A stretch of DNA of 64,000 nt from assembly GCA_013289695.1 (NCBI GenBank), contig JABCZK010000005.1, positions 108,114 through 172,113 of the forward strand. The letters run 5' to 3'. The notes below the pieces were generated by a model, which was not told the origin of the DNA, made no database searches, and worked only from the letters and a program-made list of their open reading frames with translations. This stretch comes from Acidobacteriota bacterium. GTDB lineage: Bacteria; Acidobacteriota; Terriglobia; Acidiferrales; UBA7541. Within the stretch, counting starts at the first letter, position 1. Each line of letters begins with the position of its first letter. The position numbers were made by a program, and so were the translations under genes. This document shows positions 56,467 to 64,000 of the stretch, one piece after another.

Positions 56467-57695
56467 CAGGCGTTGGCCTTCTGCGGAACTTTCTTTGCTT
56501 CGGTCAAGGCCGGTTCCTGCGGCACAGTGATGGGCAGCGCGAAAAGATTGATGAAGCCTTCCGCGTCTTTGGGGTTGTAACCGGTCATGGTGAAACTCGC
56601 GAGATTGGTGCGGTACAGCGAATAGGGCGAGTGGCGCGAGGCGACGTTTACGATGCCTTTGCAGAGCGTGAGCGAGACCGAGCCGGTGACGCGGCGCTGG
56701 GCGCTTGTGAAAAACGCATCGAGGGCTTCGCGCAGCGGCGTGAACCACATGCCGTAATAAACCATTTCGGCGTAGCGCAGTGACAGGAGCTGCTGGTAGT
56801 GTGCGGTTTCGCGGTCGAGCGCGAGCGATTCGAGTTCGCGATGCGCGGTGACGAGCAAGGTTCCGCCCGGAGTTTCATACGCGCCGCGGGATTTGATGCC
56901 GACCAGGCGATTTTCGACGATGTCCATGCGGCCGACGCCATTGGCTGCGGCGATTTCGTTCAGTTGGTCGAGCAACGCGACCGGCGCGAGATTTTTTCCG
57001 TTGACGGAGACCGGAGTGCCGCCCGCGAAACCGATTTCCACTGTGGTGGTCTGCGCGGGCGCATTCACAGGTGAAGTGATCCATTGCCACATCGCTTCGT
57101 CGGGCGCGTTCGCAGGATCTTCGAGCACGCCGCCTTCGTGGCTGAGGTGCCAGATGTTGCGGTCGCGGCTGTAAATATTCTTCTTGCTCTGCTCGACGGG
57201 AATATTGTGCGCCTGCGCGTAGGCGATGGCTTCTTCGCGCGAGACGATATTCCATTCGCGCCACGGCGCGATGATTTGCAATTCCGGCGCGAGGGCTTTG
57301 GCGGCCAGCTCGAAACGGACTTGATCGTTGCCTTTTCCGGTGCAGCCGTGCGCGACGGCATCGGCGCCGAGTTCCTTGGCGAGCTGCACCTGGCGCTGCG
57401 CGAGAAGCGGGCGCGCGAATGAGGTACCGAGGAGATATTTGTGTTCGTACACGGCTCCCGCGCGCAGCGTGGGCCAGATGTAACCGGTGATGAATTCCTC
57501 GCGGAGATCTTCGACGTAGGCGGAGCTGGCGCCCGTGGCCAGAGCTTTTTTTCGCGCTGCTTCCAAATCTTCCTGCTGGCCAAGATCGCCGATCATCGCG
57601 ATCACTTCGCAGCCTGGGTAGGTCTGCTTGAGCCAGGGAATAATGATGGAGGTATCCAAGCCTCCTGAATATGCGAGCACAATTTTCTTGGGCAA
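56466..57695 (-). CDS. argG: Argininosuccinate synthase
   Basis: Joins citrulline and aspartate with ATP. At 409 residues it has normal length. The ATP-pyrophosphatase loop AYSGGLDTS is at residues 8-16. The conserved STRGKGND-type region appears as [14 protein letters not shown], and [15 protein letters not shown] is diagnostic. It sits 27 bases after argF in the operon and overlaps argH by one base. Confidence 0.97.
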   Translation of the reverse strand: MPKKIVLAYSGGLDTSIIIPWLKQTYPGCEVIAMIGDLGQQEDLEAARKKALATGASSAYVEDLREEFITGYIWPTLRAGAVYEHKYLLGTSFARPLLAQRQVQLAKELGADAVAHGCTGKGNDQVRFELAAKALAPELQIIAPWREWNIVSREEAIAYAQAHNIPVEQSKKNIYSRDRNIWHLSHEGGVLEDPANAPDEAMWQWITSPVNAPAQTTTVEIGFAGGTPVSVNGKNLAPVALLDQLNEIAAANGVGRMDIVENRLVGIKSRGAYETPGGTLLVTAHRELESLALDRETAHYQQLLSLRYAEMVYYGMWFTPLREALDAFFTSAQRRVTGSVSLTLCKGIVNVASRHSPYSLYRTNLASFTMTGYNPKDAEGFINLFALPITVPQEPALTEAKKVPQKANA

Positions 57696-57722
57696 TGCGT
57701 TCTCCTTAGTTTGGCGGCGAAA

Positions 57723-58670
57723 TTAATTGAGCAGCGTCAGCAAAATCGCTTTCTGCACGTGCAGGCGATTTTCGGCCTGCTCGAAAACGATCGAGCGCGG
57801 CGAATCCATCACGGCTTCGCTGACTTCCGAGCCGCGGTGGGCCGGAAGGCAGTGCATGAAGATTGCGTCGGGCGCGGCGTGGGCGAACAGTGCGTCGTTG
57901 ACCTGGTAGCCGGCAAAAGCGGAGTCGCGCGCGGCAGCTTCCTGTTCCTGGCCCATGCTGGTCCAGGTGTCGGTGTAAATCGCTTGCGCGCCGGCGACTG
58001 CTTCGGCGGGCGAGCGGTGGATTTCGATTTTGCCGCGAGTTTCGCGCACTACGCGCTTGGCTTCGGCGACGATATTCGGATCAGGCTCGTAGCCCGCGGG
58101 CGTGGCGACGCGAACATGCGCGCCCGTGCGCGCGCCGATGCTGAGCAGCGAGTGACAGGTGTTATTGCCATCGCCGACGTACGCGACTTTCAGGCCGCGC
58201 AGATTTCCGAAGCGTTCTTCGAGCGTGAAGAAATCGGCGAACGCCTGGCAGGGATGATAGAGATCGGAAAGCGCGTTGATAACCGGAACGCCTGCATTGA
58301 CGGCCAGCAGGTCGAGCGATTCCTGCTTGAAGACGCGCGCGACGATGCCGGTGACCCACCGCTCCAGGCTTTTCGCGACGTCCGGGATGGATTCGCGCTC
58401 GCCGAGATGCGTGACGGTGTGATCGAGGAATACGGAAGAGCCGCCTAGGCTGGCGATGCCGACTTCGAAAGTGACGCGGGTGCGCAGCGAGGGCTTTTCG
58501 AAAATCAGCGCGAAGAACCGGCCGGCGAGCGCGCCGCGGTAACGGTCGGGATGCGCTTTTACGTCCGCAGCGAGATGCAGGAAGCTGCGGACCTGCGCGG
58601 GGCTCCATTCCATTCCGGTAAGAAGGTCGCTGGTCAGAGCGACATGTGCGGCGGCAGCAGTGGTGTTCAT
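57723..58670 (-). CDS. argF: Ornithine carbamoyltransferase
   Basis: Forms citrulline from ornithine and carbamoyl phosphate. The 315-residue protein has the carbamoyl-phosphate loop SLRTR at 61-65 (many OTCs read STRTR), the HPCQAFADF motif, the ornithine-binding DTWTSMGQE loop and HCLP near the C-terminus. The SMG loop favours OTC over N-acetyl- or succinyl-ornithine or aspartate carbamoyltransferases. It lies eight bases downstream of argD. Confidence 0.95.
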   Translation of the reverse strand: MNTTAAAAHVALTSDLLTGMEWSPAQVRSFLHLAADVKAHPDRYRGALAGRFFALIFEKPSLRTRVTFEVGIASLGGSSVFLDHTVTHLGERESIPDVAKSLERWVTGIVARVFKQESLDLLAVNAGVPVINALSDLYHPCQAFADFFTLEERFGNLRGLKVAYVGDGNNTCHSLLSIGARTGAHVRVATPAGYEPDPNIVAEAKRVVRETRGKIEIHRSPAEAVAGAQAIYTDTWTSMGQEQEAAARDSAFAGYQVNDALFAHAAPDAIFMHCLPAHRGSEVSEAVMDSPRSIVFEQAENRLHVQKAILLTLLN

Positions 58671-58678
58671 GTTTACAT

Positions 58679-59983
58679 TTACCTCGCGGCAGCCAGGGCC
58701 ATCGGCTGCGCTTTCGATTTTGCATTTTGGGTGGAGCTGGGTTTTGTTGCTTGTTTCAGGGCCTTTTCGAGCTTAGAGAGAAATTCCTCGACGTCCTTGC
58801 GCCGGATGATGAACGGCGGCAGCAGGCGCAGGATATGTTCGTGCGTGCAATTGATGAGCAAGCCGCCGCGCAGGGCTTGGCTGACGATCGCGGCTCCGTC
58901 GATCGAGAGATCAACGCCCAGGATTAGGCCTTCACCGCGTACTTCGCGGATAAAATCGAACTTGGTGGCAAGCTTTTCGATGCCCTGGCGCAGCTCGGCG
59001 CCGCGTTCGCGAATGTTGGCGAGCAGCTTCGAATCTTCGACGACGTTCAGGAATTCCAGTGCGACGGCGCAGATGAGCGGACCGCCGCCGAAAGTGGTGC
59101 CGTGCATTCCGGGGACGAACGCGGATGCGAATTTTTCGTTGGCGATGATGGCGCCGAGCGGCAAGCCGCCGGCGAGAGGTTTCGCCACCGCGAGGATGTC
59201 CGGGCGCGACGTGAATTTCTGGTACGCGAAGGGGCGCCCGGTGCGGCCCAGGCCGCATTGAATTTCATCGGCGATCAGCCCGGCGTCGTGTTGCGTCGTC
59301 AGGGCACGCGCGCGTTGCCAGAAAGCTTCGCTCACGGGGAAAATGCCGCCTTCACCTTGGATGCTTTCAAGCACCAGCGCGCAGATGGTGTCGTCGAATT
59401 TGGCTTCGAGATCGGCGACATCGTTGAAGCGCACGAATTCGACGCCAGGAACTAGCGGCGCGAACGGCTCGCGATACTTGGTGGGATAGGTGATGGAAAG
59501 CGCGCCGAACGTGCGTCCGTGAAAGGAATTTTCCAGCGCGAGGATGCGAGTTTTCGGCGCGGCACCGGTAGTTTTTGATTGGGCGTGAGCATAGGCGCGG
59601 GCGAGCTTCAGCGCGCCGTCAATCGCTTCGGTGCCGCTATTGGTGAAGAAAACGCGGTCGAGGCCTGACCACTCGACGAGTTTGCGGGCGAGCGGCGCTT
59701 GATAGGGATTCTGGAAGAGATTCGAAAGATGGATGGCGCGGCCGGCTTCGCGGCGAATCACGCGCACCAGGCGCGGATGGGCATGGCCGAGCGCATTGAC
59801 GGCGATGCCGCCGAGAAAATCGAGATATTCGCGGCCTTGCGAATCGTAGAGACGGCAGCCGCGGCCGTGCGTGAACACTACCGGAGGCCGCCGGTAGGTG
59901 TTCATCAGGTAGCGCGCTTCCGCTCCGCGGATCTGCGCCGGAGCGAGCGGCTTCGCTTTCGCCGAATTTCTTTTTCCCGCCAT
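58679..59983 (-). CDS. argD: Acetylornithine aminotransferase
   Basis: PLP enzyme converting N-acetylglutamate semialdehyde to N-acetylornithine. I use ATG 59983 with GAGAA upstream; a GTG at 60001 or TTG at 59998 would overlap argB. The 434-residue product shows the fold type I class III pattern: NSGTEAIDGALKLAR, LIADEIQCGLGRTG, and Lys268 as PLP lysine in LAVAKPLAGGLP. The same enzyme may also serve lysine synthesis. Confidence 0.95.
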   Translation of the reverse strand: MAGKRNSAKAKPLAPAQIRGAEARYLMNTYRRPPVVFTHGRGCRLYDSQGREYLDFLGGIAVNALGHAHPRLVRVIRREAGRAIHLSNLFQNPYQAPLARKLVEWSGLDRVFFTNSGTEAIDGALKLARAYAHAQSKTTGAAPKTRILALENSFHGRTFGALSITYPTKYREPFAPLVPGVEFVRFNDVADLEAKFDDTICALVLESIQGEGGIFPVSEAFWQRARALTTQHDAGLIADEIQCGLGRTGRPFAYQKFTSRPDILAVAKPLAGGLPLGAIIANEKFASAFVPGMHGTTFGGGPLICAVALEFLNVVEDSKLLANIRERGAELRQGIEKLATKFDFIREVRGEGLILGVDLSIDGAAIVSQALRGGLLINCTHEHILRLLPPFIIRRKDVEEFLSKLEKALKQATKPSSTQNAKSKAQPMALAAAR

Positions 59984-59994
59984 TTTCGACGTTC

Positions 59995-60822
59995 TCAACA
60001 CGGGGCTCCGTGGGCGGCTTTCGCGGCCTCATGAACGATGGGCAGAACGCGCGTGCCGGGGCAACGTGTGCCTTGCACGGCAGAGACCAGCGCGCGGGAA
60101 ACAGTGCCGCCGACGATGCGCACTTCGGAGACGCCTCCTGAAAGCGCGCGTTTGGCGGCTTCGAGTTTCAGGATCATGCCGCCGGAAACCTTGTTCTGGC
60201 GGATAAGCTGCTCGATTTCGCCGCCGCGCACGGCACGCAGAACTTTTTGGCCGTCGAGAACGCCGGCGACGTCGGTGAGAAAGATCAGGCGATCGGCGCG
60301 GATGAATTCCGCGGCGGCTGCGGCCATGTGGTCCGCGTTAATGTTGTAAAGCTCGCCATCGGCGCCCAGGCCGAGGCACGAAGCGACCGGGACGATGCCG
60401 GAACGCCACAGGGAGCGCAGAAAATCCACATTGACCTCGGTGAGATAGCCGACGAAACCAAGGCTGCCCTCGCGTTCATCGAGCTGCATCGGCTCGGCGA
60501 GAAAACACGCCGCATCGGAAGCGCTGATGCCGACGGCGGGCTGTCCGGCGAGGGAAATCGCGCCTGCCAGGCGCTTGTTGAGCAGGCCGCCGAATACCAT
60601 CACGGCTGCGTCGCGCGTTTCGCGATCCGTGACGCGCAAGCCGCTGACGAAGCGGCTGGTGATGCCCATGCGCGTGAGAGTTGCCGTGAAAATTTTTCCG
60701 CCGCCGTGAATCACCAGCAATTCGTGGCCGGCGCGCGCGAGCTCGGTGATTTGCCGCGCGATGGCCTGCACGGTTTCTTCATTTTCGAGAAGCGCGCCCG
60801 CAATTTTGATAACCAGTCTCAT
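59995..60822 (-). CDS. argB: Acetylglutamate kinase
   Basis: Phosphorylates N-acetylglutamate. The start at 60822 overlaps the argC stop (ATGA). The 275-residue protein has the amino-acid-kinase opening VIKIAGALLENEE (KxGG type, here KIAG), the IHGGGK phosphate loop, and the lid/substrate regions LYNINADHMAAAAAEF and KVSGGMILKLEAA. There is no N-terminal helix of the arginine-inhibited hexameric kind, so feedback inhibition may be weak; this is inference. Confidence 0.95.
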   Translation of the reverse strand: MRLVIKIAGALLENEETVQAIARQITELARAGHELLVIHGGGKIFTATLTRMGITSRFVSGLRVTDRETRDAAVMVFGGLLNKRLAGAISLAGQPAVGISASDAACFLAEPMQLDEREGSLGFVGYLTEVNVDFLRSLWRSGIVPVASCLGLGADGELYNINADHMAAAAAEFIRADRLIFLTDVAGVLDGQKVLRAVRGGEIEQLIRQNKVSGGMILKLEAAKRALSGGVSEVRIVGGTVSRALVSAVQGTRCPGTRVLPIVHEAAKAAHGAPC

Positions 60823-61859
60823 AGTAAACCTGCCGTTTCCGGGTAGCCCCACATCCGGTTCATGTTTTGAACTGCCTGGCCTGCCGCACCTTTGCCCAGA
60901 TTGTCGAGGCAAGAGACGACGACGAGCCGTTCGCCCGAGGGGTCGAGCGCGAATCCGATGTCGCAGAAATTGGTATGGGTTACATGCTGCAGTTCCGGCA
61001 AGCGTCCGTGCGGGAGAATTCGGACCAAAGGCCGCGTTGCGAAGAACTCGCGATAGAGCGCTTCGATTTCATCTGCCCGACGAGCGGGATTCAGCCACAT
61101 ATATAAGGTAGAAAGAATCCCGCGCTCGACCGGAAGCAGGTGCGTGCTGAATATGAAATTTTCCGGCGCGAGGCCGCTGTGTTCTGTGATTTCCGGCGTG
61201 TGCCGGTGCGTGAACAGCCCGTAGGCGCGAAAATTTTCATTCACTTCGACGAAATGGGTTTCGCGCTTCGGTTCCTTGCCTGCGCCGCTGACGCCGGATT
61301 TGCAATCGCAGACGATTCCGCGCGCAGTGTCGATCCAGCCTGCTTTTACGAGCGGCCGCAGCCCCAGAATCACCGAGGTGGGATAGCAGCCGGGATTGGC
61401 GACGAGGCGCGCCGCGGGAAGAGCGTCGGCGTAAAGTTCCGGCAAACCGTAAACGGATTCGGCAAGCGCTGCAGAATCCGGCGCAGCTAGCTTGTACCAA
61501 TGCGCGAAAGTTTGCGCATCGCGAAAACGATATGCGCCGCTGAGGTCCACGATGCGCAGAGCAGGATTCGCCGCGAGCAGCGCGGGCACGATTTCGAGCG
61601 ATGCTTCGTGAGGCGTCGAAAGAAATACAACCTGCGCGCCGCTGGCGGCAATGGCTTCCACGGAAAGCAGTTTGCAGGGAGCTTCGCCCCATCCGCGCAG
61701 CTGCGGGTACAACTCTGTAAGGCAGCGGACGCCGGCGTGGCCTTCGCGGAGATAGAAAACCGGCTTTTCTATTTTTGGGTGTCGAAGAAGGAGGCGGGCC
61801 AGCTCAAATCCTGCGTAGCCCGTTGCTCCGACGACGGCGACCCGTAAAGGGTCGTTCAT
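60819..61859 (-). CDS. argC: N-acetyl-gamma-glutamyl-phosphate reductase
   Basis: NADPH-dependent reduction of N-acetylglutamyl phosphate. The 346-residue enzyme has the Rossmann motif VVGATGYAGFEL (9-20) and the catalytic Cys158 in NPGCYPTS. It overlaps argR by four bases at its start and argB by four at its end, so translation of argR-argC-argB is tightly coupled. Confidence 0.97.
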   Translation of the reverse strand: MNDPLRVAVVGATGYAGFELARLLLRHPKIEKPVFYLREGHAGVRCLTELYPQLRGWGEAPCKLLSVEAIAASGAQVVFLSTPHEASLEIVPALLAANPALRIVDLSGAYRFRDAQTFAHWYKLAAPDSAALAESVYGLPELYADALPAARLVANPGCYPTSVILGLRPLVKAGWIDTARGIVCDCKSGVSGAGKEPKRETHFVEVNENFRAYGLFTHRHTPEITEHSGLAPENFIFSTHLLPVERGILSTLYMWLNPARRADEIEALYREFFATRPLVRILPHGRLPELQHVTHTNFCDIGFALDPSGERLVVVSCLDNLGKGAAGQAVQNMNRMWGYPETAGLL

Positions 61860-62308
61860 CGGAGCATTTCCTCCACGCGTTTTTGGATGGCGCCGCGAGC
61901 AGTGCGCGACGGAGCGATGATCAGAACGGTGTCGTCACCGGCGAGAGTGCCGGCAACTTCTTTCCAATGCTCGGAGTCCACCGCGGCAGCGAGAGGCTGC
62001 GCGCCGCCGGGGGGAGTTTTCAGCACGAGCATATTCTGCGCGGGACGGATATCGAGCAAAAACTCTTTCAACGCACGCGCCAGAGCGGGGACTGGCGACG
62101 ATTCGTCAGATTTCGCCGCGGCGAGAGGTTTGTAGCCATCGACCGTTTTCACCAGGCGCAGCTCGCGCAGGTCGCGCGAGAGGGTGGCTTGCGTGACGCG
62201 CACGCCCAAATGAATGAGCTGGCGGCGCAGATCATCCTGACTGGCGACTGCTTCGCCGGTGAGGAGCTTCAGGATCTGGCCCTGCCGGAATTTTTTATGA
62301 GCGCCCAT
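61856..62308 (-). CDS. argR: Arginine repressor
   Basis: Arginine-responsive hexameric regulator. The 150-residue protein has an N-terminal winged helix (KFRQGQILKLLTGEAVASQDDLRRQLIHLG, then QATLSRDLRELRLVK at about 39-53) and a C-terminal arginine-binding domain containing the GTLAGDDTVLI motif (GTIAGDDTI type). It is the first gene of the operon it presumably controls, with a symmetric operator-like site immediately upstream. The lack of a clear ribosome-binding site suggests a leaderless or weakly initiated message. Confidence 0.95.
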   Translation of the reverse strand: MGAHKKFRQGQILKLLTGEAVASQDDLRRQLIHLGVRVTQATLSRDLRELRLVKTVDGYKPLAAAKSDESSPVPALARALKEFLLDIRPAQNMLVLKTPPGGAQPLAAAVDSEHWKEVAGTLAGDDTVLIIAPSRTARGAIQKRVEEMLR

Positions 62309-62314
62309 GTTTGC

Positions 62315-62344
62315 TTATGCACATTTATGCATAACACTGCATAA
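62315..62344. promoter_or_regulatory. Candidate ArgR operator
   Basis: TTATGCA, 3 bp, TTATGCATAA, 3 bp, TGCATAA: a nearly perfectly symmetric 30-bp AT-rich site starting seven bases upstream of the argR ATG in GC-rich DNA. ARG boxes in other bacteria are similar paired palindromes, some with a TGCAT half-site. Its location implies autoregulation of the entire operon. Confidence 0.72.
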
Positions 62345-62524
62345 TCATACAGCATCCGCCGCGCCTGTCAAGCATTGCATGAAAATAATTGCAATGGATT
62401 TCCAGCGCGAGCGATTGCTGTAGCAGGATGCCGCGAGGAAGCAAATTTCTGCCGGACAACTTCGCGCGGGAAGGATACAATCCCACGCGCTGCGAGATTC
62501 GTCATGAAATCGGGAGGTACGGGA

Positions 62525-63826
62525 ATGAAGCGTCTGGGAATTCTGGCTGTCCTAGTATCGAGCATGGCGTGGGCGAGCGCTGCGCAAACGGCGAGGAACG
62601 CGGCGCCCGCGGAAATTGCGATCCACGCGGGAAAAGTGCTGGATGTGCGCACGGGAAATTATCTGAGCGATCAGACGATCTGGATCGAGGGCGACCGGAT
62701 CAAGGCCATCGGAAAGACGGCGGAAATTTCCGGCCAGTTGCCCGCCGGGACGAAGATGATTGACCTCTCGAGTGCGACGGTGCTGCCCGGCCTGATTGAT
62801 TGCCACACGCACTTGACCATGACGCCATACGATTCCGGCCCGGCTGGCTTGCACGCGTCCTATCCGCGGCAGGCGCTGACGGGCGCACGCAACGCTCGCG
62901 TGACTTTGGAGGCTGGATTCACGACGGTGCGCAACGTGGGAGCAAACGGATACTCCGACATCGCGCTGCGTGACGCGATCAAGGCCGGCGACGTGCCAGG
63001 CCCGCGCATGTTGGTGTCCGGCCCGGCGCTGGGAATTACGGGCGGCCACGCGGACAACAATTTTCTCGCGCCGCAATATCATTGGTCGGACGATGGCGTT
63101 GCCGACGGCGTGGATGGCGTGACGTTGAAAGTGCGCGAGGACATCAAATACGGCGCGGACGTGATCAAGTTCATGGCCACGGGAGGCGTGCTGTCCGAAG
63201 GCGATAATCCGGCGCTCGCGCAGTACAGCCCCGAAGAAATGAAGGCGATCGTGGACACGGCGCACGGATTGGGACGCAAGGTGGCGGCGCACGCGCACGG
63301 CGCGACGGGGATCAAATTCGCAGTGCTGGCGGGAGTGGATTCGATCGAGCACGGCAGCTATATCAATGACGAGGATATTGCATTGATGAAGCAGCACGGG
63401 ACGTACCTGGTCCCGACGGTGTACCTGGAAGACTGGCTGACGGAAAATCTGCAGACTCTGGGATTGACGCCAAGCATGATCGAGAAGGCGAAGCTGGTGC
63501 TGCCCATCGCGCAAAAAAATATCTCGCATGCGTTCCAAGAAGGAGTGAAGGTGGCGTTTGGCACGGACGCGGCGGTGTATCCGCACGGATTGAACGCCCA
63601 CGAGTTCGGCAAAATGGTCTCGATGGGGCTGACGCCGCTGCAATCCATTCAGGCCGCGACGGTGAATGCGGCGGATTTGATCGGATGGTCCGACCGTGTG
63701 GGGACGCTCGAGACTGGGAAATTTGCGGACATCGTAGCCGTGCAGGGCGATCCGCTGGTGAATGTGCGCGTGCTGGAAAATGTGCGCTTCGTGATGAAGG
63801 GCGGCGAAGTGATCAAGAACCAGTAG
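62525..63826 (+). CDS. Secreted amidohydrolase (imidazolonepropionase / Xaa-Pro dipeptidase-like)
   Basis: Metal-dependent hydrolase with an N-terminal signal peptide (MKRLGILAVLVSSMAWASAAQ). The start at 62525 has GGGAGG eight bases upstream; the longer frame to 62375 is not needed. The 433-residue protein has the first metal motif DCHTHL, a carboxylatable Lys in DVIKFMATGGV, then HAHG, EHGSY and a late Asp in FGTDAA, the order of the subtype I amidohydrolases that include prolidases and beta-aspartyl or carnosine-type peptidases. It probably cleaves a small peptide or amide in the periplasm. Divergent from argR. Confidence 0.88.
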   Translation: MKRLGILAVLVSSMAWASAAQTARNAAPAEIAIHAGKVLDVRTGNYLSDQTIWIEGDRIKAIGKTAEISGQLPAGTKMIDLSSATVLPGLIDCHTHLTMTPYDSGPAGLHASYPRQALTGARNARVTLEAGFTTVRNVGANGYSDIALRDAIKAGDVPGPRMLVSGPALGITGGHADNNFLAPQYHWSDDGVADGVDGVTLKVREDIKYGADVIKFMATGGVLSEGDNPALAQYSPEEMKAIVDTAHGLGRKVAAHAHGATGIKFAVLAGVDSIEHGSYINDEDIALMKQHGTYLVPTVYLEDWLTENLQTLGLTPSMIEKAKLVLPIAQKNISHAFQEGVKVAFGTDAAVYPHGLNAHEFGKMVSMGLTPLQSIQAATVNAADLIGWSDRVGTLETGKFADIVAVQGDPLVNVRVLENVRFVMKGGEVIKNQ

Positions 63827-63879
63827 CTGCGACGGGCGAGCGGTGCGCCGCCGCTGTGTTAATATTGTGAGCAGTCAGT

Positions 63880-63956
63880 AGGCCCGTAGCTCAGTTGGCT
63901 AGAGCGCCACCTTGACACGGTGGAGGTCTGCGGTTCGAGCCCGCACGGGCCTACCA
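63880..63956 (+). tRNA. tRNA-Val(GAC), CCA encoded
   Basis: 77-nt cloverleaf: acceptor AGGCCCG/CGGGCCT, D-arm with AGTTGGCTAGA, anticodon stem CCACC/GGTGG with loop TTGACAC (GAC), T-arm TGCGG/CCGCA with TTCGAGC, discriminator A and encoded CCA. It decodes GUC (and GUU). Its middle part is duplicated as a fragment in the tRNA-Leu element. Confidence 0.96.
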
Positions 63957-64000
63957 TCTAACTTATTGACCTGCTCCTGTTTGCTACTTCCACTTTTTGG

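Overview
The window is about 64 kb of GC-rich (roughly 60%) bacterial chromosome with dense, mostly vertically inherited genes. LpxC points to a Gram-negative cell with lipid A. The mix of a Fe-S type PurF, a tricorn-like protease, an HpnI/ceramide-glucosyltransferase-like enzyme, UDP-sulfoquinovose synthase, many GC-rich dispersed palindromes between genes and a zinc-ribbon/pilin-like hybrid protein suggests an Acidobacteriota member. That placement is an inference from gene content; no rRNA gene is present to confirm it.

Layout. 1-13 kb is a minus-strand purine and housekeeping block: tyrS (cut by the window edge), purN, purM, lepB, purF, a small membrane protein, purL, purQ and glmU. Overlapping start/stop codons link purN-tyrS, purL-membrane ORF-purF and purF-lepB. 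PurS is not seen. PurL carries two pieces of dispersed repeat DNA translated in frame. 13-26 kb holds lpxC, lipA, an MFS transporter, a TPR protein with a membrane partner, and an APC permease/PIG-L deacetylase/FGE-fold operon. 26.9-29.2 kb is a small decayed integrative element in tRNA-Leu(CAG), bounded by a perfect 57-bp direct repeat. It holds an N-terminally truncated tyrosine recombinase, a VapBC-type toxin-antitoxin pair, and pieces of two other tRNA genes.

29.4-37.1 kb is a co-directional minus-strand cluster: a GT21-like glucosyltransferase, two EmrE-size membrane proteins, an AsnB-type amidotransferase, an ArnT-like GT-C enzyme and UDP-sulfoquinovose synthase. It looks like a route for making, flipping and attaching an unusual (possibly sulfonated) sugar at the cell envelope. 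37-51 kb has ppk1, a lipase-maturation-factor homologue, rnr, small proteins, two oxidoreductases, a tricorn-like protease and a short protein resembling the archaeal/eukaryotic ribosomal protein L13e. 51-53 kb has thiI and an RRM protein.

53.3-62.3 kb is a compact arginine operon, argR-argC-argB-argD-argF-argG-argH-(short N-acetylglutamate synthase)-argJ, with a symmetric TTATGCA/TGCATAA operator-like site just upstream of argR. The window ends with a secreted amidohydrolase and tRNA-Val(GAC). The most notable items are the composite tRNA-targeted island (whose integrase tail is exchanged on excision), the repeat-derived insertion in PurL, the sulfoquinovose/ArnT-like cluster and the L13e-like protein.
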